Positions 42,101 through 55,562 of a DNA stretch of 64,000 nt are shown piece after piece. This DNA comes from Metopolophium dirhodum. Taxonomy: Eukaryota; Arthropoda; Insecta; Hemiptera; Aphididae. Within the stretch, counting starts at the first letter, position 1, and each line of letters opens with the position of its first letter. Made by a program: the position numbers and the translations under genes. The stretch lies in contig NC_083560.1 of NCBI RefSeq assembly GCF_019925205.1, positions 55,412,270-55,476,269 on the forward strand. Reading direction: 5' to 3'. A model generated the notes under the pieces. The model saw only the letters and a list, made by a program, of their open reading frames with translations. It was not told where the DNA came from and searched no databases.

Positions 42101-42839
42101 CAATTGGCGTTTGAGGATGGGGTTGTGGGCTGTAGTGGGGTGGGGAGGGGTGGCGGAGAGGCGGCGCGAGAACGAGAAAAGCGAAATACGACAAATGCAT
42201 TTTTCCGCGTCGGATGAGAAATTTTCGGGCGAGGCGTTCGGCGCGTATTGTTGACACATATTGGAATGCAAATGGGGGCCAATTCCGATTCGTCACGAAC
42301 GCAGTCGTCCCGAACCGATTTCGACATTTCCTCTTCTCTTCGTATAAAATACAAGTATATATAATATTATATATGTATGTATATATATTATATATATTTA
42401 TTCGTATGCATCACAATACATACGTATAATTTGATGTGCGTACGTTTAGTGATTCCCGACCGACCGACATGGAAATAATATCGTCGGCTGTCGTTGGCCG
42501 TCGCCAATCGTATGCCTGGCATTCGAAGCCATAGACGTATAGTATAAATACAAGTTAAGATAATATGGGTATTATGTGTGACCGGTAAGTGGTAACCGGG
42601 TATATTGGAAACTCGTGTTCACGTCGTAAGTACCTACTACAATAATATTATACAAATACCAACGGTTTCGCCGAATTCCTCGTAATACCAAAATACCACG
42701 TCGATATTTTTTAGGTTTTCACCAGGAACCGCTATGTGAGGTTTCCAAAACGCTCTCTTTGACGTCCTCTAGAGATTTGCTAAGAAAAATACAATAACGA
42801 CACCTACTGCTTACAATGATATACTTTTTTCCTTTTTTC
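36110..42839. other. Long non-coding stretch
   Basis: AT-rich, without a supported gene. A poly-G run lies at about 41398-41407. A short splice-bounded segment at 40396-40465 is listed separately as a weak exon candidate. Overlapping frames on both strands at 42000-42300 are due to local GC richness. Confidence 0.4.
40396..40465 (+). CDS. Weak candidate internal/leader exon
   Basis: A 70-nt segment is bounded by a good acceptor (CTCATTTCAG) and a strong donor (ATG|GTAAGT). In one frame it is open and strongly hydrophobic, with a LSVVTLLLFILILLLY core like a signal peptide, but that frame leaves the exon in phase 0. In the frame that leaves in phase 1, as the exon at 50344 requires, it is also open but less hydrophobic and would accept a phase-0 upstream exon. 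It is about 9.9 kb upstream of the first certain Sidestep-like exon on the same strand. Position and splice sites are suggestive, but the phase conflict keeps confidence low. Confidence 0.2.
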
Positions 42840-42996
42840 GACCCTCTACAACATAGGTTAGGTATGTATGGGGTTACCCGGTTATGGTTGGTATGATTGG
42901 ATCACACATTGTTTACGTGGTATCTGTCACAATGAACCCATGAGGGGTCACCCATCCAAGAGCCTGTGACGCCAGATGATGCTTAACCAGGCTCCA
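42840..42996 (-). repeat. 5S-rRNA-derived repeat fragment (SINE-like)
   Basis: Read on the minus strand, this segment contains GGTTAAGCATC, then CTGGCG, then CTTGGATGGGTGACC. These match the internal promoter region of 5S rRNA (GTTAAGCA...GTCGGGC...TTGGATGGGTGACC) in order and approximate spacing. The 5' half of 5S rRNA and its closing stem are absent, and the downstream sequence (CATGGGTTCATTGTGACAG) does not match 5S. It is therefore not a working 5S gene but more likely a 5S-derived SINE or a 5S pseudogene fragment. The outer limits are approximate. Confidence 0.55.
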
Positions 42997-45900
42997 ATAA
43001 TAAACTTTAATATTACTAAAAATTTTAAATCTTTTCGTTTGTTTGCACGCGAACAGCAATTAGAATATATTATAGCCGATTATTCCATAATTTACAAAAA
43101 TAAGGATTTATCGAGAGATTTATTAAAATTGTCGCTTGAATAACTTTATAGTCGATTTAGATTTTATTTTTTTGGAATGAAAAAAAGTATTTTTTTATTT
43201 TCGTTGCTATTATAATAGTAGCCAATAATTTGTATTGATATTTAAAACTGATTAAATGCTTATTGACAAGAATAAAAACCACTAAGATGTAAGCCAATTA
43301 ATGTAGTTCACATCATAGTTCTATAGTAAGTGACTATATTGCTTATATTTTACGATACAATTCCACGTTAACGCAATTACTGGGACAAAACTTAAATTAA
43401 TTTAAAACTAAATTTATCAACAACTTAATTAAACAGTTCATTAACAACATTACGCAAATTAATTTGAATGTAGTATGGTAGTACAACTGTTGTATTATAT
43501 AATAAATCTACGCTCTATTGTTAGGAATATAAAAAAAACAAAGTTATTTCATTATTTAGTTATTTAAACGTAGGTACCTAACATTGATTGACAACGTTGG
43601 TAAATATATTTTATTAATGAGTTCATTGTCTGACAAAAAGAAAAGGCAAACAATAACCAAACTTTTAAAATCATTTTTCAAACAATGCGTTGATTAAAAT
43701 ACATTATTTCGAAAAACAACGAAATAACCATGGAAAATGTGCTAATTAAAACATATAGGCATGACGTTTTAACGTTATATTCGGAAAACGTGTGTGGATA
43801 TTATATAATTTAAATGCAAAATATATAATAATGTAATGATGTCGTGACTCATGAGGCGAGCATCGTGTAAAGTTCAATAATTACTTTTATATTTCATAAA
43901 CTATGTACCTATCGGCAAACCGGTAAATTTACGAAAAAAAAAACGAGTTAAGCTAGCCACTATATTATTCAGTGGATAAAATATGATATTTGACAAAACA
44001 TATTATTAGGTATTCGTAGTTACTTACCACGTAGGTAATAACTAACAATTAGTCGAACGATAACATAATGATGTATTAATTAATTTTTGATTCGCACCGA
44101 GCTGCAAGTAAACACAGAACACCAAATTTCATGGACAATTTTTGCCAGTGTCCCGAGGACATTTTTGTTCCTCGCCTATGACTCGATCGTTCCATAAACA
44201 CGAGGTTTACTTCAAAATATATTATCGTATCGGTGGCATGATGATAATATAACTGAACTTGCAACTGAAAACTGGTACGATTTTAACTGGGCAATCATTA
44301 AAATATGTTTATCCTTTACTATTATTTGAGCCTTTGATCGCTTTTGGACTTTCAACACGAACGGTGGTGGTCGTATTATTTGGAACAATACCATTATGAT
44401 CGAAATACGTACAAAGTCCTACACGACTATAATATATTATTATTCTATGGTGGTAGGTACCAATAACCGAAACGTAAATATTATATTATTATATTATTAT
44501 GTTACCGATATTATAATAATTCCAATTTCAAAAGCGCTCACCCGAACTACGGTCCGAAACAATGTTGCGCCTCGTGAAACTTTTTCGTCGGCAATTTATA
44601 TAATATAATAATACTAGCGATGATCTATACCTACTCGACCGTGGATTTGGTGGAAACAAAAAGGGTCAAGCTGAAACGGGCTGTAGTTGTTTTACGGCAA
44701 ATCAATTTTCACGGTCGAACAGGCAACGACGGACGATTTCCGGATCCCTTCAGGATTAGGACATATTATGCCGATTTTTGGGGTGCACGTCGTAAAAGGA
44801 TGACAGCTCAGTCCGCTGTCAAAGGCCCACCGACGTCGTACGCGACGTACTTTTCATAAAATAATATGCACAAAAATAATATTAGTTTTTAATATAATTT
44901 GCGAAAAATAATATTAGTTTTTAATATAATTTGCACAGAAATAATATTAGTTTTTAATATAATTTACACAAAAAAAATATCAGTTTTTAATATAATCTGC
45001 ACAAAAATAATATTATATTTGCTTCTTCATCGTCCAACGTTTTAATTTCAAACTCCATGTCCTGAAAGCCGTTCAGCTAAATGCAAATTTGTATTACCAA
45101 AGCACGTCTACGATAATAATATATTGTGTAACAACTATAATAAGCATTTTACCCAGAAATATTCAGCAGACACATAATAATATTAAGTCGGTGGTGTCAC
45201 TCGGAAACTCGTAATCCTGCAGTGACTTACTGAATCGAAAATTTGAGATTAATATTTTTTGGAATACTTAATTAATCGGCTAATTTGATTAAACAACTAA
45301 AACCAATAACCAAGAGGAAAAAATTGTATTTAATATACAATTTCATCAACGTTTAAACATAAAATTCCTAAGATATTATTAATTATATTTATATATTCTA
45401 TATGAACAATATTGCATAAAGTTTTTTAGATTTTTGACTAAAAATAACAAATAATATCAACATAAATCAAAAAAGTTCAAAATTTAAAATGATTATAAAA
45501 AACTGAAAATTACAAATATTTAAAATAATTTAATTATTTATATATTATGTCTGAAAAATGTAAGGAATAATATATGGTGAAAATTAAATATCTATACATG
45601 TATATCTAAATATATGGTTCTTTTTTTCTGCGTTATAATAATATCGATTTTACTTAAAACTCATATTGCATAATATAGCATAAAATATATCTCCATTTCG
45701 CAACGATTTTTCGTCAGTTTTGCCAAATTATTTAATATGAAGTGAAGATTTTCTACTTTTACTCCCTTCAAAGTACCAACTAGATTAATATATTATCTAT
45801 CGTAAACCAAATTCAAAGGTTGACAACGCAAGCGCTTATTCGCTCCAAACCGTATGGTCGAACACACACTCACAAAATAATAAAATCACATTATTTCTAA

Positions 45901-48900
45901 AACACATTACCTTGGTGAGTAACAATTTAACAATATCGTCCTTGTTAGTAACCCACTATACCTATAATATTATAGTTATAGATTAGTTCGTTGTTCTTTG
46001 CTCAGAAATATGTGTGTACTCCATTGTTTCATTATTTACAGTCACAGTGGATTGGTAATTACATTTTTATTAATCGATGAGAAATTAATGTCCTTAAATA
46101 AATTGGATTTAAAATCGATTAGAAAGTCAATTCATTCCAATCTATCTGTTGGAAATAAATTATTAACGAGTTGATAATATGGAAAATTGTCACTTCCGGT
46201 ATAATAACACGTTCACTGGTATACGAACGTGATTGTAATGTTATAGACACTCATCGTGTTTTCAGTCATTAGAGCGAGCGTGTAACTCTCGCGCCGGTAT
46301 TATATATTTTATTTTATTTTTTATATTGATGGATAATATCGGAAAAGTCCGCCTCGGGTGAAATTTAAGCGGCCGCCGCCGGGAAAATAGTTTGAATTAT
46401 ATTATTATTGTTTCCAAAACATCGGAAAACTCGGGGAAAAAAACGACAATACAAGACCGAAAACGGTTTATTCAATCCAACCGTTCGTGATCGGCAATAA
46501 AACGACGATATCGGCAGTAAAACGCGTTATCTATAGCGCGTCAGTTTTGGGTGTGGTAAATTGTCAGTTTACGATTATTATTTTTTTCACGTCCTTTTTT
46601 CGCTCTCCATTCACCGTACGCTAACGTGTGACTGTGACCGAACTAGTCTATGCAAAACGCGCACGACACAAACAGGTCGTCATCGTACACATAACTGTCG
46701 CGTTTGTATCTGCATAAACAAAAAATGCTTGTAAATCAGCCTACCGTGCGGACGTGTGTTGAAACTAAAAATAGTTCAAAACTATCTTCTCCGTCATACA
46801 AGGTATATATATATATATTATATCTCCGACCAAAAAAAAAAAATGCAAATTTTCCAAAAAGCTTTCGCCAGATCTATTATTATAGTATAGACACACTCAG
46901 TCGTTCCCGGTCAATCGGTGTCATTTTGTGGTTTTTATAAGGTTCGACTTATTTGTAGTACAGTACCTACTGCTTGACTCTCTGGATAGTAGGTAGTTAT
47001 GATTTTATAAAAATCAAAGCTCCTATTAATTGATATAGTTCTGTCGCGAATATCCATAGTACCTACTATTCTGTTAAGAATATTAATCTAATTATTAACC
47101 TAATCACCATTGGGTCCGTTTTCGTTCTGACTCTTGGATGGGGGGGGGGGGAGGCGTTCCTAATAGTTCAGCAAGAAAATAAGTTTTTTTACGTTTTATG
47201 TGACAGTATTTTTATTTAATACGTAAAAATAAAGACAACACGGCGTACTGAACAGGCAATTTAGGTACACCTGAGTCTATAGTTCATTTTTTACTTTGTC
47301 TTATTTCTTTTATCATAATAATTGTATTAACAATAATATTATTGATGTTTAGGTACACTGCATTGCATTGTATATTATACTTCATTCAATATCGACAGAC
47401 GGTAGTTATCAACTTATAATACGCAAGGTCCGTCGTTTTATTGCTTATTTATTATGCCAATTTAACAATACATAAAATAAATATAATATCTAGAACTGAC
47501 TATAACGGAACTACGGCAATATGGAAACTTTTTAATTAATTATAAAATGTATAACTTAATATTTAATTTTTGGTTATTTGGAATTAAATTTTTTTGAAAA
47601 ACCCCCGCTTCGTTGAAATGGTTTATAGATTTTCAGCATCCATGTGTACAACAATAATACGCATATTTGTCAAATATTCGTCACGGGAACCCCGTTTATA
47701 AGACTATACGCATTCGTACAAAATATTATATACTTCTATTATTTCTATACGAATATTTTTAAAAATGTCCACAAAAACTTGAGTGAAATTCCAAGAGGAA
47801 CATCACCGTTAAACTTGAATTTTTACATGTGCATTTGATATTTCTAATCTATTGACACTTTCACACCCCACGATCACGTATATCAACCCGTTTTTAAAAA
47901 ATCAATGTGTGTCCTAGAAAATGATAAAAAGAATTATTTGAATTATTATTAAAAAAAAAACCGATGCCTAGATCTATAATAGTACAGTATAAAAATTAAA
48001 GTGATGCCGGCGCACGCGTGAAAACTCAGTGAAACTTCAGGCTTGCGGGTGGACCCGAATAAAGAAGAGAAAAAATATAACGAAAAGGAAACGGGGCGAA
48101 AGACTCCAACAAGAGTAACTTTTCCGGTCGACCACGGTGGATGGGCTCAATTGGAAAAGTCGGTCTATTAATCAAACGAAGACGACGACTACTAAGACGA
48201 AGTCCGGGTGTGCCCCGCCACCGGCGTCCTGGAGCTGATGTCGGCACTTTGGGGCGTAAAAGAAAAACGTTGGCCCGTCAAAACGTTGAGCGATCGCCCA
48301 ACCTTCTCGGTCGTTGCATCCCTGGCGGCACCAGCTATTTAGACTGCGTTGTTTGCAGGAGATGAAAAAAAAGGATGAGAAAAAAAATTACATACCGTTT
48401 TTGTTTATTAAAACGATTTGTATTCGTATAAATTTTTTCTCATTTTTCCTTCTAACTCTTCTTAAACCGAACCGACGGCCAAAAAATCTGATAAGCAGTA
48501 TGATAACGCCCGCGGGGATTCCCATTAATTGGCACATTTTCCGACCGCGACTGATGGTAATTAGTTTTATACTGCTGAGATAGTATATAATAGACGTTCG
48601 GTTGGAATACAGTCTGAAACAAATAAAGTTTTTTTCGGTTTTAACCAAAAATATTTCATAACTCTCTGCACAAGCATCTAGAATCATTGTGTCTCTCATA
48701 CATCGAACTGGTATCAAAAAATATCTATGATTGCGCTTTATTTAGTCATTGATAGACCGTATTATATTTAAACCTTTTGGATGTATATAATAATATTATA
48801 GCGTATATTATGATCATTTTTAGTGTGTGATTTTCTATTCATCGAATACCTAGCAAAGTTTGAATGATAATATTTCTGTCGGTCGAAAGACGTTTCTCGT

Positions 48901-50343
48901 TTGAATATCGTCATATTCCTTCTACCGTGTTGCTATTGTTTCCAATATAATTAGTAGAACTGTGAGCTAGATAGGTATTTTTTTATCAATAGAATTTGGC
49001 AGTTATGATTATTGACTACCGCCACGTTGTTATAAATCGATAATGTATCAATCACCAAACTGATAAGAGACAGTTTCTCACATCCTATTGCGATTTGGTA
49101 TTTACCGAATAACTTGCCATAATGTTGGAGTTATCGACTTTTATGTTGCTGTTATAGAAGACGTGAAACGCTTTTGCACCGTATAACCGTCTCTACACAT
49201 TTTTCAGCCAAAGAATTATTTAAATATACCTAACTAGAGACTTACTGTGTTCCGTATACGGGCTAGCGTGCAGAGTATAAATCATAATAATTGTTATCAA
49301 CCACATTATGCGTGCGTTATACGTATGAGCACGCTTATTAACTTTTTCACTGGTCGTGTCGGTCGTCTTGTAACCTCATAAAAAATTACTTCTAGTTTTC
49401 TGATCTGGCAGAGATTACACGCCTTTCATTGGGGTATGATGGTACATACTATTATTGTTATGATTGTAATATCTTCGTCGGCCGAAATAAGACTGACTCA
49501 GTGTGAGATTCATACAATGTACCTACTCGTCGATGACGAGAATAGTGACAATAATAATATTATGTAGGTACACGCCTGCGCATTATTCTTGTCAAAACGG
49601 TGTAGTGCGTTTAGTGAAGAAGTTAACCAACAAAAATTGTGTATTATAGTATTTCGTTTTCGTTGAGCAGTGTTCGTGACGTCGAAAAACGAATGTAACG
49701 ACTAATGGACCATATAATATTAAATTTAAGTCAACGCAGTATTACGCGTTTTATTTCGCAATTTTGAAACAGAAAATAAGTATATGTGTTACTACGCACA
49801 TTGTACAATGGTTTTAAATTTTAATAATACCGTACACAACTGTAAATATGTATAGGTAGTTGTTACTGTCACATAAAAAAAAAACAATCTTATATAAAAT
49901 GTATGTTTTATGAAATAAAGTAGTAATCTTACTGTTTATTTATTTAAATTTTGATTCATAGTATGTATTCGTATAATATCACAATGATATCTCTGTTTAA
50001 AAATCAGTTACCTAGTTAACGACGAGCATGGGTATATCAATTTAACTTTAAGAAACTATTTCAACTTTGAATGAGTAATTTATTATTACAAAGATATTTA
50101 CTTGTAGTACAACATGAGTAATTTAGATTTAACAATATATTTTAGAAGGAACAGACCTAATTGAACGCCATATACTTATCAAAATGTTTTCGTTTCCCGT
50201 CTACAGTTTTATAATATATACCGAATTGGTTTCATGGTTTTCATGGCACAAAAAATATTATAACGATGGAACTGATACCAAACCCATTTGTGCGGTGCAC
50301 TGAAACGAATTAAATAATAATATTTATTTTTAATCTTTTTCAG
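42997..50343. other. Non-coding stretch, probably upstream intron or flank of the Sidestep-like gene
   Basis: No recognisable exon between the 5S-like fragment and the first certain exon. Contents include the 33-bp tandem array at 44873, a CpG-containing patch near 46280-46700, a poly-G run at 47141-47150, and a GC-rich segment at 48000-48365 open on both strands with arginine-rich peptides and no family resemblance. Confidence 0.4.
44873..45015. repeat. Tandem array, 32-33-bp unit, ~4.3 copies
   Basis: The word AATAATATTAG (with variants) recurs at 44875, 44907, 44940, 44973 and 45006, each followed by TTTTTAATATAATTTGC or a near match. Spacing is 32, 33, 33 and 33 bp. It is an AT-rich minisatellite with slight divergence between units. 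Confidence 0.85.
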
Positions 50344-50476
50344 TGATGACCACAAACGTAGAAGCTGTGGCCGGAATGGTGGCGTATTTACCGTGCAACA
50401 TGACTCCACCGACGCCGAGTGATCGCGTTACGTTGGTCATCTGGTTCAAACAAGGAGAGACCAATCCGATATACAG
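50344..50476 (+). CDS. Sidestep-like receptor, exon encoding first half of N-terminal Ig domain
   Basis: This exon encodes strands A to C of a V-type immunoglobulin domain in a Sidestep-family protein. Sidestep proteins are single-pass surface receptors or ligands that bind Beaten-path proteins and guide axons in insects. Boundaries are clear: a polypyrimidine acceptor (TTAATCTTTTTCAG) and the donor ATACAG|GTAAAT. The frame starts with two bases of a split codon (phase 1) and continues MTTNVEAVAGMVAYLPCN, with the B-strand cysteine in LPC, then VIWFKQGETNPIY, where the invariant C-strand tryptophan begins the family's WFK.G...PIY signature. It leaves in phase 2 and joins exactly to the exon at 55563. 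The upstream exon with the signal peptide is not securely identified. The family call is confident; orthology to a particular Sidestep paralogue is not decided. Confidence 0.9.
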
Positions 50477-51420
50477 GTAAATATACCATAATTATTATAA
50501 TATTTCAAATTGTTATTATTATTATTATTAATTGAATAATATTGGCAGCGCTTATTTCCATTATCCAATCGATATGTTTATTAGTCATAATGTTACTTTT
50601 TTGACAAAATACATGTGAGGCAGCATCGAAATTAATTAGCAGACAAGTACAATATAATCAAAGTGAAATTAAAATTAAAATATAAATAAATCATTTATTG
50701 ATTTCTTGATCTACTCTTACTAGTTTTTGTACACAGTCGCACCGAACGATTAATTATAATATTATTATCAAGACAATAGAAACATCATAGGATGGAAATA
50801 TTTTAAGCTGGGTGATTATGACGTGCGTAACAAGAAAACGTCACCCCTATAGAACGCAAAATAAATATTATAATATCATAAAATACACGCAAAAACCAAA
50901 AGGGAAATAACTTTGGTTTTCATTATATATTCATATACATAATATGCATCGTCCTATGCTACTATATAATATTAGTATTCGTCCTGCATGCGAGTATATG
51001 TCCTTAAACGCGAGTTTCTTCTCGGAATCGGATGGTTTTATCCAACTTGCAATAAAATAGAATCTTTGACCGAGTTCCGATCTCGGCGGACAATATATAT
51101 TATTATTATGTATATTATATACAATATATAATACATATGTTTGCTAACATAAACACTATAACAGTATGTGCACATAATAAAACTTTCGGTTTTTGTAAAT
51201 TCGGTCGAGTACACTACGTACATTTTTTATATATATATATATATACATATGTGTACACTGTGTGGTTTCCTTTTTAGCGGCAGTGGACATCTTCAAACTG
51301 ACCGTTTAGTTGCCAAATTTATTGCTCGCCTAACTTTTTATGACACGGCACACTCGTTTGACAAAAAACATTCGTTTTCTTTTGAAAGTATAAAAATATA
51401 TTTTTTCTGTCTGCGTGGGC

Positions 51421-51421
<1 letters not shown>

Positions 51422-51472
<51 letters not shown>

Positions 51473-51484
51473 GTGTGTGTGTGT
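51422..51484. repeat. (GT)n microsatellite
   Basis: About 30 GT units with a single GC interruption, within the intron. On the minus strand this yields a His/Thr run in an open frame that should not be read as a protein. Confidence 0.95.
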
Positions 51485-54400
51485 TTATTGTATAATAGCC
51501 GACGACGTTGTTTATTTGGCCGACTGCGCGAACTGTCGTCTGCGTCCTCTCTTGGTATCACAGCTGCGGTGGTCGGCCTGTCAACTTAGTGAGTCGAGAC
51601 CATAAATATATGTGTTTTTTGTCATTCAGTTGGCACGTTAAAATAATATGTCCGCGTATCCGGAATACGTATTAGCCGCAAAGTGCCCCGAACGAGTATA
51701 CCTAATGTCATAACATAATAATATAATAGCATAATACGATATTATATCACAGAATCATATTATTATTATACAATAGGTGCGAGGTTAGGTACACCGAGTG
51801 TACTGTGTATAACGCAGATTGTTATTGTTTATTCATTTTTATTATTATTACGCTCGCTCGCAGAAAAATGAAAAATAATAATAATAAAATTATAACAGTC
51901 ATATATTATTGTAGTCACGCGTGTAATTCGATATCAGATTTTAATTTCGGAAACTGATTTCGAATATTTCGATTCGCCACGTACCCTGATATTCAATGTA
52001 AGAACCAAATTTTCGTTTTCAAGAACGGGGGATTTCAAAAGTATCACTTTACTCGTGAGCGTATCTCTCAAGTCCGCGCTTTTCGAAATCATAATAATTG
52101 CATATTTGATGCCTTCGCTCATTATTGTCGTCGTTACCATAGGTATAGGAGGTAGGTACCCCCGCAATAGTTATACCGCACAATAACGAGACGGACTACA
52201 AGTCATATGATTTCATGGACCACTTTGATCAACCCCAGACATAAGAATAACATTGTCATCTTGGTCGGATTTTTGGATGGCTATCGTTTACACGAGTTGG
52301 AACACGTGTTGATACACGCATGCGACCGCTATTCGGTCTGCGGTATAATAGTATTACAAAGGTCGTTTCTGCCGGCCGGAACCGCACGTCATGGCGCCGC
52401 AGTTGTCGGAAATTCGCAAACCGGAAACGGAATTATATTGTTGTATGTATTATAATAAACGGCGATAATAATATGTGCGCACTATATAAACGCTATCCGA
52501 GGCCGATTTATGTAATGTATTAATGACACTCGGTTTATGCCGTATGCGTATAGCACCAGCAACGGTTGTAGTAAGTATATAATATTATATTCTGTGCATT
52601 ATTATGCAGCGATAGCAGTGGTCGTGGTAGTAATACTATTCGCAGTATTATTATACCGCGTGGTATATAACATACGTATCGCCGGTTACCGAGGGTCGTC
52701 CGCGCACGGTGTCGGTTTAAGGTCGGCATTGCGAGGGGAAACGAAATAATAATAAAAAAAAATCTATGTCATGCTTCTACCCACGTCGCGTACGCAACCC
52801 TTTGGCCCCGTCTTGGTCAGACCGGAAGCCGAACAATACGAAACGCGTTATAATATTTTGTACAGTAAATGCTCCAGAACACAGCGCGTTTAATATATTA
52901 CACAATACATATATTTATTGCTGCGTACATACATGTATTTGTTTGTACGTATATAAGTATGTACGACGTACGCGTGCACATTACATTATAATATTTATGA
53001 AACGTATACCGAACGAACCGATTTATATGCATATATACATATACCTAACCTAACCTATCCGTATACGGTCGCCGTCGGATTTATCCACCAGACAGACCCG
53101 TGCTCGGGATTTGTCCACGGCCAGTGGGCAGCGATATGAAATTCGCGTCACAAAAGGAACAAAATAAACGACGCAACTTCACGTCGTCGTAAAAAAACAA
53201 AATAATACAACACATCCTTAAAATAATATGTATTATATAATAATATTATCGTATGAATCGCATTGCTCGTTTTCAACACGCATAACAATATATTATATTG
53301 TAGTCTTTCGTTTTGCATTAAAAATATCAATGTTATTATTCCTCTCGATATTGCAAAATATTTCTGAGCACTGGCTCGCGAACGATCGTCATCGCTATTT
53401 ATTGTAGAAATTGGTTTCCTTCGATTATATGGATGGAATTCAACTCTCCCATCGAACCGTTTATTGCGACAATAGGTCACGCCGTGGAAATACGTGTGGT
53501 GATATAATAACAAAAATAGTTTACCGTCGAATAAATAAATACATACTTTATAATGTTGTAACTGAAATCTAAACAATAAAACTGTAGACGAGAGATTTAT
53601 GTTAATACGGGATTTTTATTCAAACATTTATCTTTAATAATTTTAAGTAAAAATTATCTAATTCCACTGCATTATAAAGAAACGGACCCTCTCTAGGCCG
53701 ATCTCATCAGATATATCACAACTAATATAAACAATACGGATGCAATGACAGGTCTCTTTTGAAAAACATTGGTTGTAAAAGTTTTTTTTTCTTTTTTTAA
53801 TGGTTAGTTAGAAAGACTACGTTAGTGCATTAATATAATATAATATAAATTCAATACAGAGTGTAAGACGTATAGTTTACAGTAGTTTTCTATACTTCTT
53901 TTGACGTATTTTTTAGACGAGCGTGGCGGGAACCGAGACTTATCCAAAACAAAATTAATCAACAATATGCATTTTCCTACCTACATCTACGCTGCGTTTT
54001 AAGCTTAATCTCATTCCATAAGTCTACGTGCTGATCTCGTTATCCATAATATTATACGTCTGAGGTCGTAAAACATTGTATGGTTATAATATTGTAATAA
54101 TAATATTATATTAAACGCAATAACCATAGTAATAACCTACTCGTCCGTCGCACAATAGTATCGTGTGTAACACGCATATCAAAATATATTTAATACTAAA
54201 ACGAAGGCTCTGATTTGTTTTCACACGTCCTATTTTACTACACATCTCTAAAGAACAATAATAATAATTCAAGGAATGCGTAATATATTTAAATTCCAAG
54301 GCATTAAATTGTTATGCATAAGATATAATGCACTGTATCTGGTGTTATAAATCTTCGTATATCTTGGGCAAAGATAATGGTGGATTATTGAGGACCATAA

Positions 54401-54923
54401 AACTCGCTGGTGTCCCTTTCTACTTAAACTTTAAGTACTTACGAATAAAATACTATTATCTATCAATATTTGAATATCAAATTAAAATTTGAAAAGAATT
54501 TATAGTCGTAAGATGGATGAATGGACGTTATACCCTCGCATTTGAAGTTTAAAAACGAGCCTACGGAGAATAGACATCGTACCATCGTGTATTATACAGC
54601 TCACAAGTTCCACAATTTAAAGTATAGACTACGAAATATTATGGACATAATGACATGACTGCTTTTGAAAACTAAGTTACGGTTGTAAAAAATAATCATT
54701 TTATTTTATTTGTTTTTCAATAAATACTAATATACTCAATGCATCTTATCGAAAATATTATCTTTTTTCAATTTCATAATTAATACTAGGTAAGTGTTTT
54801 CATTCAAAAATCACTCTAAATTTAGATATGTTTTTATCTGTTTATCTATCCATTTTCTACATAATTTGGTGATCACGCGCCCATCTAAGAACTGCAATGT
54901 TGCAGGATCACCTGCGGTAGAGC

Positions 54924-55242
54924 CAAAGCTAGAAACGAACCTAAGAGAACCGGTTCTGGAACCGGAACCTTTAAAATATTCAGAACCAGAACCAAAACCG
55001 AAACCTTTATTTTAATAAATAGGTACCAGAACTGAACCGGAATTTTTAAATTAAATAGGTTCTTTTAGGTTCAAAAATAAAACTATACTTTTTAGTACTT
55101 CAATTATCTGGAACCGATACCTACCGTAATTATTTGGAACCGATAACTTTATTTTTTTTTTATCAGAACTGAACAGGAACAGTTATTTTATTTTTGGAGA
55201 ATCAGTTCTGGAACCGATACCGATAAATTTAAAAGGTCCCTT
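54924..55242 (+). mobile_element. hAT-like MITE, family A copy 4 (decayed ends)
   Basis: The internal order GAACCTAAGAGAACCGG, GGAACCTTTAAAATATT, TAAATAGGTTCTTTTAGG, GATAAATTTAAAAGG matches copy 3 and has the same orientation. Both termini are worn (CAAAGCTAGAAACG at left, AAGGTCCCTTGG at right) and no target duplication survives. It lies inside the Sidestep-like intron. Confidence 0.75.
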
Positions 55243-55562
55243 GGGTAGAGCACTTAGAATTTACATAAAAACCTACTGTTGGCGAAACGTCCTATTATTT
55301 ACCCTGAGATACACCCGAGTGGATGAAAAAAATGTAGGCAGCAATGTTTGGATTGCATGTAATTGTTGTTACCTATGTAACTACTTACTTTCCTATCTCA
55401 GATAAGCTGAAGTATTTATTTTCAAAAAGGAGAAGTGTTAGCCGTTAGTGCAGAATAGATATTCAGCCTGCGTGAACGGTGTCTCTAACATTGTGTTTCA
55501 TCAATAATTTATAAAAAAAACTTCTTTGCACCAAAATATTGACATCTGTTTCCGTGTTTCAG

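Larger units (their letters stand above)
50477..55562 (+). other. Intron of the Sidestep-like gene (5.1 kb, phase 2)
   Basis: Bounded by GTAAAT and TTTCCGTGTTTCAG. It splits the codon after the second base inside the Ig domain. It contains a GT microsatellite (51422-51484) and a family A MITE (54924-55242). No further exon is visible in it, and the encoded domain is complete without one. Open frames at 51168, 52207 and 53148 have no family resemblance. Confidence 0.85.

Noticed and set aside
42000..42300. Overlapping open frames on both strands
   Set aside because: Local GC richness lowers stop frequency in all frames; none gives a recognisable protein.
48026..48365. Arginine-rich frame on + strand and opposing frame on - strand
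   Set aside because: Same GC effect; no domain, and both strands are equally open.
51168..51605. 145-codon frame in the Sidestep-like intron
   Set aside because: A large part is the GT microsatellite read as Val/Cys; no other coding evidence.
53148..53576. 142-codon minus-strand frame in the intron
   Set aside because: AT-driven composition, no family resemblance, no splice or start context.
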